This document shows, piece after piece, positions 17,666-26,663 of a DNA stretch of 64,000 nucleotides. The DNA is from Novosphingobium sp. Rr 2-17 (GTDB lineage: Bacteria > Pseudomonadota > Alphaproteobacteria > Sphingomonadales > Sphingomonadaceae). The stretch covers positions 31,399-95,398 of the forward strand of contig NZ_AKFJ01000110.1 of the NCBI RefSeq assembly GCF_000272475.1, read 5' to 3'. The notes under the pieces were generated by a model. That model did not search any database. It was not told where the DNA came from and worked only from the letters and a program-made list of their open reading frames with translations. Each line of letters begins with the position of its first letter. Within the stretch, counting starts at the first letter, position 1. Both the position numbers and the translations under genes were made by a program.

Positions 17666-19123
17666 TCAGACGCTGGTGTCGATCCAAATCGACTTGGTCT
17701 GGAAGTGCTCCTCGACATGCTGGCGCCCGTATTCGCGCCCATATCCGCTGGCTTTGACGCCACCTGACGGCATAGCCGGGTCGATCCGGTTGTAGCAGTT
17801 GATCCAGACGGACCCGGCCTTGATCGCACGCGACATGCGATGAGCACGGCCCAGATCGCGAGTCCAGACGCCTGCACCCAGGCCGAACTGGGTTGCATTG
17901 GCGCGGGCGACGACTTCTTCCTCGCTGTCAAACGGCAGCGTCGCCACGATCGGGCCGAAAATCTCTTCGCGCACGGCGCGCATATCGTCTTGCGCTTCGA
18001 TCAGGACAGTGGGTGGAAAGAAGAAGCCTGCGTCGAACGCCCCGCCGGTCAGCCGCCCCCCGCCCGAGATCGCCTGCGCGCCAGCGCCCAGCGCATCGTC
18101 CATGTGGCCGCACACGCGGTCCAACTGGCGTGCGGAGACGAGCGGGCCAAGGTCTGTCTGCGGATCGAGGCCATCGCCAATCTTCAAGGTCGCGGCGATA
18201 CGCGCGACTTCGGCGGCGAATTCCCGGTGGACCGAGCGTTCGACGAACAATCGGGTGCCGGCGCTGCATACCTGGCCCGAGTTGGCGAAGGCCGCGACCA
18301 CTGCCATTGCCGCCGCTTTTTCCAGATCGGCATCGGCGAACACCACATTGGGCGATTTGCCGCCCAGTTCCAGCGACAGCCGCTTGAGGTTCCCGGCGGA
18401 CGCTTCGACGATCCGCCGTCCGGTCACTTCGGAGCCGGTGAACGCGATCTTGTCCACGCCGGGATGCGCTGCCAGCGCCGCGCCGGCATCGGCGCCAAAG
18501 CCGGTGACGACGTTGAACACGCCATCGGGAAGCCCGGCTTCCAAGGCGAGGCGGGCGAGCATCAGCGGGGTCAGGCTGGCGTCCTCGGCGGGCTTGAGCA
18601 CCAGCGTACAGCCGCTTGCCAGCACCGGCCCCAGCTTGAGCACCGAGGCCCACAGCGGCCCGTTCCACGGGATGATCGCGCCGCACACGCCGATCGGCTC
18701 CTTCACCGTACAAGCGAACAGCGCGGGATCGGACGTCGTGTTGGTGGTGCCTTCGATCGCGCGGGCGATCCCGGCGAAGTAGCGCAGCAGATCGACCAGC
18801 ATCGCCACCGATCCGCGTGTGTGGCGGATGGGCGAGCCCATTTCGAGCGTATCGGTGCGGGCGAAATCCTCGGCATCGCGCTCCAGCAGATCGGCCAGAC
18901 GCAGCAGCAGCGCTTGCCGGTCCGCAGGCGTAAAGCGGGACCAGGGGCCACTCTCGAATGCCCGCCTTGCCGCCGCGACCGCACGGTCGATATCTTCGGC
19001 ACCGCCGCGCGCGATGCGGGCAAGCACGTCACCGGTCGCCGGATTGCGCGTCTCGAACGTCTCGCCGGAAGCGGACGCGGTCCATTGTCCGTCGATCAGC
19101 AGTTTCTCTTCGCGCAAGGTCAT
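17666..19123 (-). CDS. NAD(P)-dependent aldehyde dehydrogenase
   Basis: A 485-residue aldehyde dehydrogenase oxidising an aldehyde to its acid. The catalytic residues are present: Glu252 in LELGGKSPN and Cys286 in NSGQVCSAGT, with the FTGSEVTGR cofactor loop at 228-236 and IPWNGP at 151-156. The ATG at 19123 is chosen over the upstream in-frame starts because it yields the normal N-terminus and overlaps the DUF3830 stop by ATGA. It is the last gene of a minus-strand operon (SDR, PLP enzyme, DUF3830, ALDH). Confidence 0.93.
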   Translation of the reverse strand: MTLREEKLLIDGQWTASASGETFETRNPATGDVLARIARGGAEDIDRAVAAARRAFESGPWSRFTPADRQALLLRLADLLERDAEDFARTDTLEMGSPIRHTRGSVAMLVDLLRYFAGIARAIEGTTNTTSDPALFACTVKEPIGVCGAIIPWNGPLWASVLKLGPVLASGCTLVLKPAEDASLTPLMLARLALEAGLPDGVFNVVTGFGADAGAALAAHPGVDKIAFTGSEVTGRRIVEASAGNLKRLSLELGGKSPNVVFADADLEKAAAMAVVAAFANSGQVCSAGTRLFVERSVHREFAAEVARIAATLKIGDGLDPQTDLGPLVSARQLDRVCGHMDDALGAGAQAISGGGRLTGGAFDAGFFFPPTVLIEAQDDMRAVREEIFGPIVATLPFDSEEEVVARANATQFGLGAGVWTRDLGRAHRMSRAIKAGSVWINCYNRIDPAMPSGGVKASGYGREYGRQHVEEHFQTKSIWIDTSV

Positions 19124-19551
19124 GCTTCCCCCACCCACAACCGGAAGCTGACGTCCTGCGCGCCCTGCCACAACACCATGCGGCCCAGGTCGGGCAATTG
19201 CTCAAGCCCATCGATAATGGTCAGGAAGTGGATGCCGGCGAGCGGCCCCAGCTTGCTGGCGAAAGCGACACTGCCGTAGGCCAGCAGGATTTCGCATTCG
19301 CTGTAGCCGCCGGGATAGAAGATGAACTGCCCCGGCGCCGGGTAGCGCGTGGGGTTTTCCCACGGCAGGTCGTAAACCGCATTACCCAGCGGAATCCACA
19401 CGCCCTCGCCGCTCCACCGCACATGGATCAGCTTTTCGTCATACGGCAGCATCGCCTTGAACCGCGCCGAGGTGACAGGGGCGAGTTCTTCTTCCAGCTT
19501 GGCGACGAAGGTGAACGGGCCGGCGATGATATCGATCAGGGTCATGTCCAT
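19120..19551 (-). CDS. DUF3830 family protein
   Basis: A 143-residue protein matching the DUF3830 (cyclophilin-like fold) family of unknown function. Recognisable stretches are LPYDEKLIHVRWSGEGVWIPLG, NPTRYPAPGQFIFYPGGYSECEILLAYG and FASKLGPLAGIHFLTI, which match the family's typical core. The start at 19551 (MDMTLID) lies 5 bases after the PLP gene stop; the internal ATG at 19545 is an equal alternative. It is sandwiched and translationally coupled between a PLP enzyme and an aldehyde dehydrogenase. Homologues are often near hydantoinase-type genes, as here, but no reaction is known to me. Confidence 0.82.
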   Translation of the reverse strand: MDMTLIDIIAGPFTFVAKLEEELAPVTSARFKAMLPYDEKLIHVRWSGEGVWIPLGNAVYDLPWENPTRYPAPGQFIFYPGGYSECEILLAYGSVAFASKLGPLAGIHFLTIIDGLEQLPDLGRMVLWQGAQDVSFRLWVGEA

Positions 19552-19556
19552 CTCTC

Positions 19557-20753
19557 TCAAGCTGCAGCGGCCATGCGCGCGAAGCCGCGTTCCAGATCGG
19601 CGATGAGGTCTTCCAAGGCTTCCAGCCCGACGTGGATTCGCACCGCTGGTCCCGGTGCAGACCATTCCGAAGCCGAACGCAAGGTCTCGGGATAGGTCGG
19701 CACCACCAAGCTTTCGAAGCCGCCCCATGAATAACCCAGCTTGAACAAGTCCATGTGATCCATGAAGGCCGCGAACTGCGCATCGGTGCAGGCTTCCAGC
19801 ACAAAGCCGAACAAGCCCGAGGCGCCGTCGTAGTCACGGCTCCAGATTGCGTGGCCGGGATCGCCGGGCAGCGCCGGGTGCATGACCTTGTGGACTTCGG
19901 GGCGGTCCTGCAGCCACTGGGCAATCACCAGTCCCGAGGCGTGGTGCTGCTTCATCCGCAACGGCAGAGTACGCAGCCCGCGCATCGCCATGTAGATATC
20001 GTCCGGGCCGCCGCAGTAGCCCGATTGCGAAGCGATCTTCTTAACCGGGACGAACGCATCTTCAGTCGTGACGGCAATGCCGAGCATCAGGTCGGAGTGG
20101 CCCGAAATGTACTTGGTGGCCGCGTTGATCGACACGTCGACGCCGTGTTCCAGCGGGCGGAAATTGATCGGCGAGCCCCAGGTGTTGTCGAAGATCGTGC
20201 GGATGCCTCGCGCCCGGCATTGCTGGGCGATCACTGGCACGTCGGTCATCTCGAAGGTGAGCGACCCAGGGCTTTCCATATAGACGACGCGGGTGTTCGC
20301 CTGGAACAGATCGGCGATCCCGGCGCCCACGTCCGGGCGATAATACGTCACTTCGACGCCGAATTTCTTGAGCACGCTTTCGCAGAAATCGCGCGCCGGG
20401 CCATACAAGCTATCGACGATCAGCAAGTGATCGCCCGCGCCCAGGAACGCCATCAGCGAGGCGCAGATGGCGCCCAGCCCGCAACTGGTGGTGATCGCGC
20501 GATAGCCGCCTTCCAGCAGCGTCACTGCGTCTTCGAAGGCGCGCGTCGTCGCGGTGCCTTCGCGCCCGTAGGTAAAGCCCTCGAAGGCGCCCGAGGCCCG
20601 GTCGCGCCGGGTTTCCAGCAGCGCGTCCACCGAATCGAACAGCACCGTCGAACAGTGATAGACCGGCGGATTGACGACACCGAAGTTGGCCTTCGGATCG
20701 CGCCCGGCATGCAGCGCCTGCGTTTCGCGTCGAAAGCCTTTAAGGTCGGTCAT
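19557..20753 (-). CDS. Cys/Met metabolism PLP-dependent lyase (cystathionine beta-lyase-like)
   Basis: A 398-residue pyridoxal-phosphate enzyme of the cystathionine gamma-synthase/beta-lyase family. Landmarks are the N-terminal ETQALHAGRDP, YGREGTATT near 62-70, the PLP-binding Lys214 in NAATKYISGHSD, IFDNTWGSP and GFESLVVP near the C-terminus. The family breaks C-S or C-heteroatom bonds beta or gamma to an amino group. In this context a catabolic C-S or C-N lyase is as likely as methionine biosynthesis, because its partners are SDR, DUF3830 and ALDH genes. A gap of 32 bases separates it from the SDR upstream. Confidence 0.9.
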   Translation of the reverse strand: MTDLKGFRRETQALHAGRDPKANFGVVNPPVYHCSTVLFDSVDALLETRRDRASGAFEGFTYGREGTATTRAFEDAVTLLEGGYRAITTSCGLGAICASLMAFLGAGDHLLIVDSLYGPARDFCESVLKKFGVEVTYYRPDVGAGIADLFQANTRVVYMESPGSLTFEMTDVPVIAQQCRARGIRTIFDNTWGSPINFRPLEHGVDVSINAATKYISGHSDLMLGIAVTTEDAFVPVKKIASQSGYCGGPDDIYMAMRGLRTLPLRMKQHHASGLVIAQWLQDRPEVHKVMHPALPGDPGHAIWSRDYDGASGLFGFVLEACTDAQFAAFMDHMDLFKLGYSWGGFESLVVPTYPETLRSASEWSAPGPAVRIHVGLEALEDLIADLERGFARMAAAA

Positions 20754-20785
20754 GCTTGGTAGTCCTTCTTAATCGCAATTCCGGT

Positions 20786-21604
20786 TCAGATCACGGTGCC
20801 GGCGTCCACCGGCATGTCCTGCCCGGTGATCATCCGACCCGCCGGGCCGACAAGGTGGAACAGCGCGGCGGCGATGTCGTCCTCGGTAACCAGGCGCCCC
20901 AGCGCGGTCGTCGCCAGGAAGCGCTTGAGCGGTGCGTCCTCGGGCTCGCCGTTGCGCAGCGCGCTTTCGCGAAACATGCGGTGGATGCGCTCGCCTTCCA
21001 CCCCGCCCGGTGAGATCATGTTGACGAGGACGCCGTGCGGCGCGGCATCGAGCGCGGCGGACTTGACGAGGCCGCGCAAGGCCCACTTCGAGGCGGAATA
21101 GATCGAAAAGCCGGCCACGCCCTTGTAGCCATAGGTGCCGCCGATCACGACCACCCGCCCGTTTACGCGCGCGATCATGTCCGGCATGACCGCGGCCATC
21201 GCGTTGACCACGCCCAGCACGTTGATGTCGAAGCAGCCGCGATAGTCCGCCGGTGTCGCTTCCCAGATCGGACGGCGCGGCGCGCCGACGCCAGCGGCGC
21301 AGACCAGCACGTCGATCGCGCCGAAACGCTCGGCAGCGAAGGCGGCGGCCTCACGCATCGCGGCATCGTCGGTGACGTCGGCGGGAAAGGCGGCGGCGCT
21401 GATCCCTTCGCCGGCCAATTGGGCGACGGCGGCTTCTCCGGTCGCGGCATCGCGGCCCACCAGCACGACGTGCGCGCCCTTACGGCCCAACGCTGCGGCC
21501 AGGCCACGGCCCAGCCCACGAGTGCCGCCCGTTATCAGGGCCACCTTTCCGGTCATGTCGGGGCCGGTCATGTCGGGGCCGGTTGCAACCTGTATTTCCG
21601 TCAT
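20786..21604 (-). CDS. SDR family oxidoreductase with duplicated N-terminus
   Basis: A 272-residue short-chain dehydrogenase: ITGGTRGLGRGLA cofactor motif, CAAGVG, active-site YSASKWALRGLVKSAALDA, and the closing MITGQDMPVDAGTVI. The N-terminus reads ATGPDMTGPDMTGKVAL because the 15 bases ATGACCGGCCCCGAC occur twice in tandem. The gene therefore has three in-frame ATGs, at 21604, 21571 and 21556, and the last gives the usual SDR start. It leads the minus-strand operon and shares a 263-base promoter region with the divergent oxygenase gene. Confidence 0.9.
   Translation of the reverse strand: MTEIQVATGPDMTGPDMTGKVALITGGTRGLGRGLAAALGRKGAHVVLVGRDAATGEAAVAQLAGEGISAAAFPADVTDDAAMREAAAFAAERFGAIDVLVCAAGVGAPRRPIWEATPADYRGCFDINVLGVVNAMAAVMPDMIARVNGRVVVIGGTYGYKGVAGFSIYSASKWALRGLVKSAALDAAPHGVLVNMISPGGVEGERIHRMFRESALRNGEPEDAPLKRFLATTALGRLVTEDDIAAALFHLVGPAGRMITGQDMPVDAGTVI
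21545..21580 (-). repeat. 15-bp tandem duplication at an SDR start
   Basis: The unit ATGACCGGCCCCGAC is repeated in tandem and followed by a third, diverged copy beginning ATGACCGGAAAG. Each unit supplies an ATG in the same frame, so the array multiplies possible start codons of the SDR gene without changing frame. Confidence 0.8.
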
Positions 21605-21785
21605 CGCTGCATCATTCCCGCAAGGTCCACTGGCTTTTGGTCTGCCGTCTTGTCGTAACGCAACGGGGCCGGTGCGAAAGGTGAAGATTAGGCGACGGCT
21701 TCACACAGAAAAAGCACCGCCAGCCCCCTCGGTGTTGTCCTAAACGAGTCACCACACAGCGATCCGGCAAGGCCAAACCTTCCAA

Positions 21786-21845
21786 ATGTGCCAAGGCCGG
21801 ATGTGTCAGGGCCAGATGTGCCAGGGCAAAATGTGTCAGAGTAGG
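21786..21845. repeat. Four-copy 15-bp tandem array in a divergent promoter region
   Basis: Four contiguous 15-bp units run ATGTGCCAAGGCCGG, ATGTGTCAGGGCCAG, ATGTGCCAGGGCAAA and ATGTGTCAGAGTAGG with exact period. They fill most of the space just upstream of the plus-strand oxygenase start at 21868, in the region shared with the minus-strand SDR operon. The evenly spaced ATGTGYCA cores could bind a regulator repeatedly; the period of 15 bp is about 1.4 helical turns. No coding role is supported. Confidence 0.8.
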
Positions 21846-21867
21846 CCGCCACCATGGAGTCTTGCGA

Positions 21868-22875
21868 ATGAGCCGTAGCGAAAGAAGCGAGGACGATATT
21901 GCGGCTGCCGCCGCCATCTCGCTGGAGCAAGTCCCGTTGATCGATTTCGGGCCGTTCCTGGGCGGCGATGCCGCATCGCGCCAGGCCGTGGCGGATGAGA
22001 TCGCGCGGGCTTGCGAGGACATCGGCTTCTTCTACCTCACCGGCCACGGCGTGCCGCAGCCCGTGGTCGATGCGGTGTTCGCCGCTGCTGCCGATTTCTT
22101 CGCGCGCCCTACCGAAGAGCGTGCCCGCGCCTACGCCACGCCCGAATGGTATCGCGGCTATATCCCCATGCCGGAGCGCCAGCCGCTTTCGCGCAACACC
22201 CGCATGTTCGAACAGTACCGCCTCCAGCACGAATGGCCTGCGGACGAGAGCGACATGGAACATGCGCGCATCTTCGATCAAGTGAACCGCTGGCCCGAGG
22301 GCATGGATCAGTTTCAGCAGGCGAGCGAGGATTACCTCGATTCCATGCTGCACCTGGGCCGCGAACTGCTGCGCGCCTTCGCGCTTGGCCTGGGGCTGGA
22401 GGAAACGCGGTTCGATGCCTGGTTCACCCAGCCGCCCTCGCAGCTCAGCTTCAACTACTATCCGGTGCTGCCCGGCGATGCCGATCCGGACGTGTCGAAC
22501 ATGATTTCGCACACCGACGAAGGCCCCTTCACGATCCTGGCGCAAAGCGCGGTCGGTGGGTTGGAGGTCAAGCGCCGCGACGGGGCGTGGATACAAGCGC
22601 CGCCGATCGCGGGCGCCTTCACCATCAACGTTGGCGACATGATGATGTGGTGGTCGAACGGCCGCTTCATCTCGAACTACCACCGCGTGCGCAATCGTAC
22701 GGACGTAGAGCGCTTCTCGGTGCCCTACTTCGCCAACCCGGACCGTTCGGTCGTGGTCGAACCGCAGCCCGAGCTGATCGGCGATGGCGCGTTGTATCCG
22801 CCGGTGCGCGTCGCCGATCACCTCGCGCGCTTCTACAAGCAGCTCTCCAAGAACCCGCATGAAACCTATAACTGA
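21868..22875 (+). CDS. Isopenicillin-N-synthase-like 2-oxoglutarate/Fe(II) oxygenase
   Basis: A 335-residue double-stranded beta-helix oxygenase. The N-terminal non-heme dioxygenase domain (VPLIDFGPF, ACEDIGFFYLTGHGVP) is followed by the catalytic domain with the iron triad His215, Asp217 (SHTDEGPFTIL) and His272 (NYHRVRN), and Arg282 (ERFSV) for the co-substrate. The ATG at 21868 is chosen; the upstream TTG adds only two residues. It begins a plus-strand operon with hyuA and hyuB (14-base gap to hyuA). This is the third oxygenase type in the region, and its substrate is unknown. Confidence 0.92.
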   Translation: MSRSERSEDDIAAAAAISLEQVPLIDFGPFLGGDAASRQAVADEIARACEDIGFFYLTGHGVPQPVVDAVFAAAADFFARPTEERARAYATPEWYRGYIPMPERQPLSRNTRMFEQYRLQHEWPADESDMEHARIFDQVNRWPEGMDQFQQASEDYLDSMLHLGRELLRAFALGLGLEETRFDAWFTQPPSQLSFNYYPVLPGDADPDVSNMISHTDEGPFTILAQSAVGGLEVKRRDGAWIQAPPIAGAFTINVGDMMMWWSNGRFISNYHRVRNRTDVERFSVPYFANPDRSVVVEPQPELIGDGALYPPVRVADHLARFYKQLSKNPHETYN

Positions 22876-22888
22876 GCCCGCCACCACC

Positions 22889-24967
22889 ATGAATGCAAAG
22901 ATCGGCGCCGACATCGGCGGCACCTTCACCGACGTCGTGCTGGAAGTGGGCGAGCGTCGCCACTCGACCAAGCTGCTGACCACGTACGATGCGCCCGAAC
23001 GCGCGCTGCTCGATGGCGTCTCACTGCTGCTGGCCGAGGCGGGGATCGCACCGCAGGACGTCTCGCTGGTGGTCCACGGCACCACGCTGGCCACCAACGC
23101 CCTGATCGAGCGGCGCGGCGTGAAGCTGGCGATGCTGACGACCGAGGGCTTTCGCGATGCGCTGGCGCTCGGCACCGAAAGCCGGTTCGACCAGTACGAC
23201 ATCGGCATGGAAAAGCCCGAGCCGCTGGTCCCGCGCCGCTTGCGCCTGGGCGTGCCCGAGCGTCTGGACGCGCTGGGCAACGTGCTGCTGCCGCTCGACG
23301 AGGACGCCGTGCGCGCCGCCGCCGCGACCTTGCGCGCTGAGGGGGTGCAAAGCGTCGCCGTCGCGTTTCTGCACAGCTACGTCAACGACGCCCACGAAAG
23401 GCGCGCGGCGCAAATCCTGCGCGAGGAAATGCCTGGCGTCTCGCTGTCGCTATCGTGCGAAGTCTCGCCCGAAATGCGCGAGTACGAGCGGTTTTCGACG
23501 ACCACCGCCAACGCCTACGTGCAGCCGCTGGTGGACGCCTATCTGCGCCGCCTAGAAGGGCGGCTGCAAGAGATGGGCTTTGCCTGCCCGCTTTACCTCA
23601 TGCTGTCCTCGGGCGGATTGACGACGGTGGACACCGCCGCCCGCTTCCCGGTGCGACTGGTGGAGAGCGGCCCGGCGGGCGGCGCCATCTTCGCCGCCTC
23701 GGTCGCCAGCGAATGCAGCGCCGCGCGCGTGCTCGCGCTCGACGTCGGCGGCACCACCGCCAAGATCTGCCTGATCGACGATGGCGCGCCGCAGACCTCG
23801 CAAGTGTTCGAAGTTGGCCGCGCGCATCGCTTCCGCAAGGGCAGCGGACTGCCATTGCGCATCCCGGTGGTCGAGATGGTGGAGATCGGCGCCGGCGGCG
23901 GCTCGATCGCCTCGGTGGACAGCGCCGGACGCCTCGCGGTCGGCCCGCACAGCGCCGGATCGGAACCCGGCCCCGCCGCTTACGGACGCGGCGGCACGCG
24001 CCCGACCGTGACCGATGCCGACATCACCCTGGGCCGCATCGACCCCGCGCGCTTTGCCGGCGGCAAAGTGACGCTGCTGCCGGAAAACTCGCAAGCCGCG
24101 CTTGCCGGGCTCGGCTTGTGGGGTGGGGACGCGCAGACGCTGGCGATCGGCGTCAGCGAGATCGTGGACGAGACCATGGCGAGCGCCGCGCGCGTCCATG
24201 CGGTGGAACAAGGCAAGACGCTGGACGAGCGCACCCTGATCGCCTTTGGCGGCGCCGCCCCGCTCCACGCCGTCAGCTTTGCCGAGAAGCTGGGCATCGG
24301 CACCGTGATCGTTCCCTCGGGCGCGGGCGTCGGTTCAGCGGTAGGGTTCCTGCGCGCGCCAGTGGCCTACGAAGTGGCGCGCAGCCTTACCATGCGGCTC
24401 GACCAGGCGGACGTGCCCCGGCTCAACGCGCTGCTGCACGAGATGGCAGACGAGGCGCGCGAATTGGTCAGCGCTGGTGCCCCCGGTGCGGCGCAGACCG
24501 AAAAGCGCGTCTGCCTCGCCCGCTACCAGGGCCAGGGCTACGAGATTCCGTTCGAATTCCCCGCCTGCGTTTTGGGCGAAGAAGACCTCGCGGTGCTGCG
24601 AGACGGGTTCGAGCAAGCCTACCGCGCCCAATACGGCGGCATGGTACTGGACCTGCCGATCGAGATGCTGACCTGGCGCGTCACCGTCAGCGCCGGCGGC
24701 TTCGCCAGCGCTGCGTCCACCCAAGCCCCCCCAGCCCGCATTGCTCAGTCCGTCGGCACCCGCCGCGTCGTCGATCCGGCAAGCGGCGAGGCCATGGACT
24801 TCGCGCTGTATGCCCGTGAGGACATGCAGCCCGGCGACCATTTCTGCGGCCCAGCCCTGGTCGCCGAGCGCGAAACCACCACCGTCGTCTCCCCCCGTTT
24901 CGACGGACGCATGGATCAACGCGGCTACCTGGTACTGACCCGCCGCGAAGAAGGACTTGGCCAATGA
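22889..24967 (+). CDS. Hydantoinase/oxoprolinase subunit A
   Basis: HyuA-type subunit of 692 residues, the ATP-binding half of N-methylhydantoinase, 5-oxoprolinase and acetophenone/acetone carboxylase complexes. It begins with the ASKHA-fold motif GADIGGTFTDVV. Inside are VHGTTLATNALIERRG and the second phosphate motif ALDVGGTTAKICLID, then the C-terminal Hydantoinase_A domain. The ATG at 22889 follows the oxygenase stop by 13 bases. Its stop overlaps the start of the B subunit by ATGA. The pair would open a cyclic amide (or carboxylate a ketone) at the cost of ATP. Confidence 0.94.
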   Translation: MNAKIGADIGGTFTDVVLEVGERRHSTKLLTTYDAPERALLDGVSLLLAEAGIAPQDVSLVVHGTTLATNALIERRGVKLAMLTTEGFRDALALGTESRFDQYDIGMEKPEPLVPRRLRLGVPERLDALGNVLLPLDEDAVRAAAATLRAEGVQSVAVAFLHSYVNDAHERRAAQILREEMPGVSLSLSCEVSPEMREYERFSTTTANAYVQPLVDAYLRRLEGRLQEMGFACPLYLMLSSGGLTTVDTAARFPVRLVESGPAGGAIFAASVASECSAARVLALDVGGTTAKICLIDDGAPQTSQVFEVGRAHRFRKGSGLPLRIPVVEMVEIGAGGGSIASVDSAGRLAVGPHSAGSEPGPAAYGRGGTRPTVTDADITLGRIDPARFAGGKVTLLPENSQAALAGLGLWGGDAQTLAIGVSEIVDETMASAARVHAVEQGKTLDERTLIAFGGAAPLHAVSFAEKLGIGTVIVPSGAGVGSAVGFLRAPVAYEVARSLTMRLDQADVPRLNALLHEMADEARELVSAGAPGAAQTEKRVCLARYQGQGYEIPFEFPACVLGEEDLAVLRDGFEQAYRAQYGGMVLDLPIEMLTWRVTVSAGGFASAASTQAPPARIAQSVGTRRVVDPASGEAMDFALYAREDMQPGDHFCGPALVAERETTTVVSPRFDGRMDQRGYLVLTRREEGLGQ

Positions 24968-26628
24968 GCGCTACTGCCGCCCTGACTGAACTGCGGATGC
25001 AGGTGATCTGGACCCGCCTGATTTCGATCGTGGAGGAACAAGCGCAGACGCTGATGCGTACCGCCTTTTCCACCACCGTGCGCGATGCGGGAGACTTGTC
25101 CGCCGCGCTGTTCGACCTCGACGGGCGATTGGTCGCCGAAGCCGTCACCGGCACGCCGGGCCACGTCAATTCGATGGCCGAGGGCGTTCGCCACTTCCTG
25201 GCGAAGTTCCCCGCAGACACGATGCATCAAGGCGACCACTTCATCACCAACGACCCCTGGCTCACCGCCGGGCACTTGCATGACGTGACCGTGGTTTCGC
25301 CCGCATTCCATGGCGGCAAAGTCGTCGGCCTGTTCGGCGTGTGCTGCCACCAGGTCGATATCGGCGGGTTGGGCCAAGGGCCGGACGGCCGCTCGATCTA
25401 CGAGGAAGGGTTGCAGATCCCGCTGATGAAGCTCGCCAGCGCGGGCACCATCAATCAGGATCTGATCGACATCCTGTGCCAAAACGTGCGGATGCCGCTT
25501 CAGGTCAAGGGTGACGTGCTGTCGTACGTCACCAGCAACGAGGCCGCGTCCCGCCGGCTGAGCGCGATGCTGGCCGAATTTGCGATGCCGGATCTGTCGC
25601 AAGTCGCCGACTACATCATCGCCCAGTCGCTCGAAGCGACGAAGGCGGAAATCGCCAAGCTGCCCGACGGCCAGTGGACCAGCACTTTGGTTATCGACGG
25701 CTACGACAAACCAGTGACGCTGGTGGGCACGCTGACCATTGCCGGCGATACCCTGACGATGGATTATGAAGGCACCGACCCGTGCCTGCCGCGCGGCATC
25801 AACGTGGTGCTCAATTATTGCCGCGCCTACACGGTGTTCGGCCTGCGCTGCGTGATATCACCCGAAGTGCCGAACAACTTCGGCGCGCTGGAGCCGTTCC
25901 AGGTCACTGCGCCCGAAGGTTCGATCCTGAACGTCCAGCGCCCCTGGCCAGTCGCGGCGCGCCATGTCATCGGCCAGATGCTGCCCGACGTGGTGTTCGG
26001 CTGCCTTTCGCAAGCAATCCCGGACCGGGTGCCCGCCGAAGGATCGTCGTGCCTATGGTCGGTGCAGTTGCGCGGCAACCTGCCGGGCAGCGGCAACGGC
26101 CAGGCGGGCGAGAGCTTCGATGCGATCTTCTTCAACTCGGGCGGCTCGGGCGCGCGACCCAAGCAGGATGGGCTTTCGGGCACCGCGTTCCCCAGCGGCG
26201 TGCGCGCCATGCCGGTGGAAGTCACCGAAAGCGCATCGCCGATCGTCATCTGGCGCAAGGAACTGCGCACCGACAGCGGCGGCCCCGGCGAACGCCGTGG
26301 CGGGCTGGGCCAGACGGTCGAAGTCGGCATGCGTGATGGCTCCGGCTTCGAAGTGCTGGCAATGTTCGAGCGGGTGGAACGCCCCGCCAAGGGACGCGAA
26401 GGCGGCCATGACGGCGCGGCGGGCCAAGTCTCCACCTCATCCGGCAAGGCCATGCGCGCCAAGGGGCTGCAGGCGCTCCCGACCGGCGATCGGCTGGTGT
26501 TGCAGATACCCGGTGGTGCGGGCCTGGGCGATCCCGCCACGCGCGATCCGGCGCGGGTACGACACGATGTCGAGGAAGGCATGATCTCCGCCGAAGCGGC
26601 CCGTTCTCGGTACGGCTTTACCGGCTGA
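24964..26628 (+). CDS. Hydantoinase/oxoprolinase subunit B
   Basis: HyuB-type subunit of 554 residues that partners the preceding HyuA. Family marks are the N-terminal QVIWTRLISIVEEQAQTLMRTAFSTTVRDAGDLS, the metal-region HFITNDPWLTAGHLHDVTVVSP, GRSIYEEGLQIPLMKL and the late LRTDSGGPGERRGGLGQ. It starts within the hyuA stop (ATGA), indicating coupled translation and a heteromeric complex. Size fits the roughly 550-residue B subunit of the N-methylhydantoinase group rather than the larger carboxylase subunits. A GC-rich hairpin follows the stop. Confidence 0.94.
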   Translation: MSATAALTELRMQVIWTRLISIVEEQAQTLMRTAFSTTVRDAGDLSAALFDLDGRLVAEAVTGTPGHVNSMAEGVRHFLAKFPADTMHQGDHFITNDPWLTAGHLHDVTVVSPAFHGGKVVGLFGVCCHQVDIGGLGQGPDGRSIYEEGLQIPLMKLASAGTINQDLIDILCQNVRMPLQVKGDVLSYVTSNEAASRRLSAMLAEFAMPDLSQVADYIIAQSLEATKAEIAKLPDGQWTSTLVIDGYDKPVTLVGTLTIAGDTLTMDYEGTDPCLPRGINVVLNYCRAYTVFGLRCVISPEVPNNFGALEPFQVTAPEGSILNVQRPWPVAARHVIGQMLPDVVFGCLSQAIPDRVPAEGSSCLWSVQLRGNLPGSGNGQAGESFDAIFFNSGGSGARPKQDGLSGTAFPSGVRAMPVEVTESASPIVIWRKELRTDSGGPGERRGGLGQTVEVGMRDGSGFEVLAMFERVERPAKGREGGHDGAAGQVSTSSGKAMRAKGLQALPTGDRLVLQIPGGAGLGDPATRDPARVRHDVEEGMISAEAARSRYGFTG

Positions 26629-26636
26629 GATTTCCG

Positions 26637-26663
26637 GTCGGGCGGGCAAACAGGCCGCCCGAC
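26637..26663 (+). terminator. GC-rich hairpin after hyuB
   Basis: A perfect 9-bp stem GTCGGGCGG / CCGCCCGAC around GCAAACAGG begins nine bases after the hyuB stop. It lacks a T-run, so it may end transcription weakly or protect the 3' end. Confidence 0.55.

Noticed and set aside
17840..19279. A 479-codon plus-strand frame opposite the aldehyde dehydrogenase gene
   Set aside because: Catalytic Glu and Cys motifs prove the minus-strand gene; the plus-strand product has only histidine/glutamine/arginine-rich shadow sequence.
21688..23280. A 530-codon minus-strand frame over the IPNS-like oxygenase and hyuA
   Set aside because: The sense genes have complete motifs; the antisense frame merely reads through the 15-bp tandem array.
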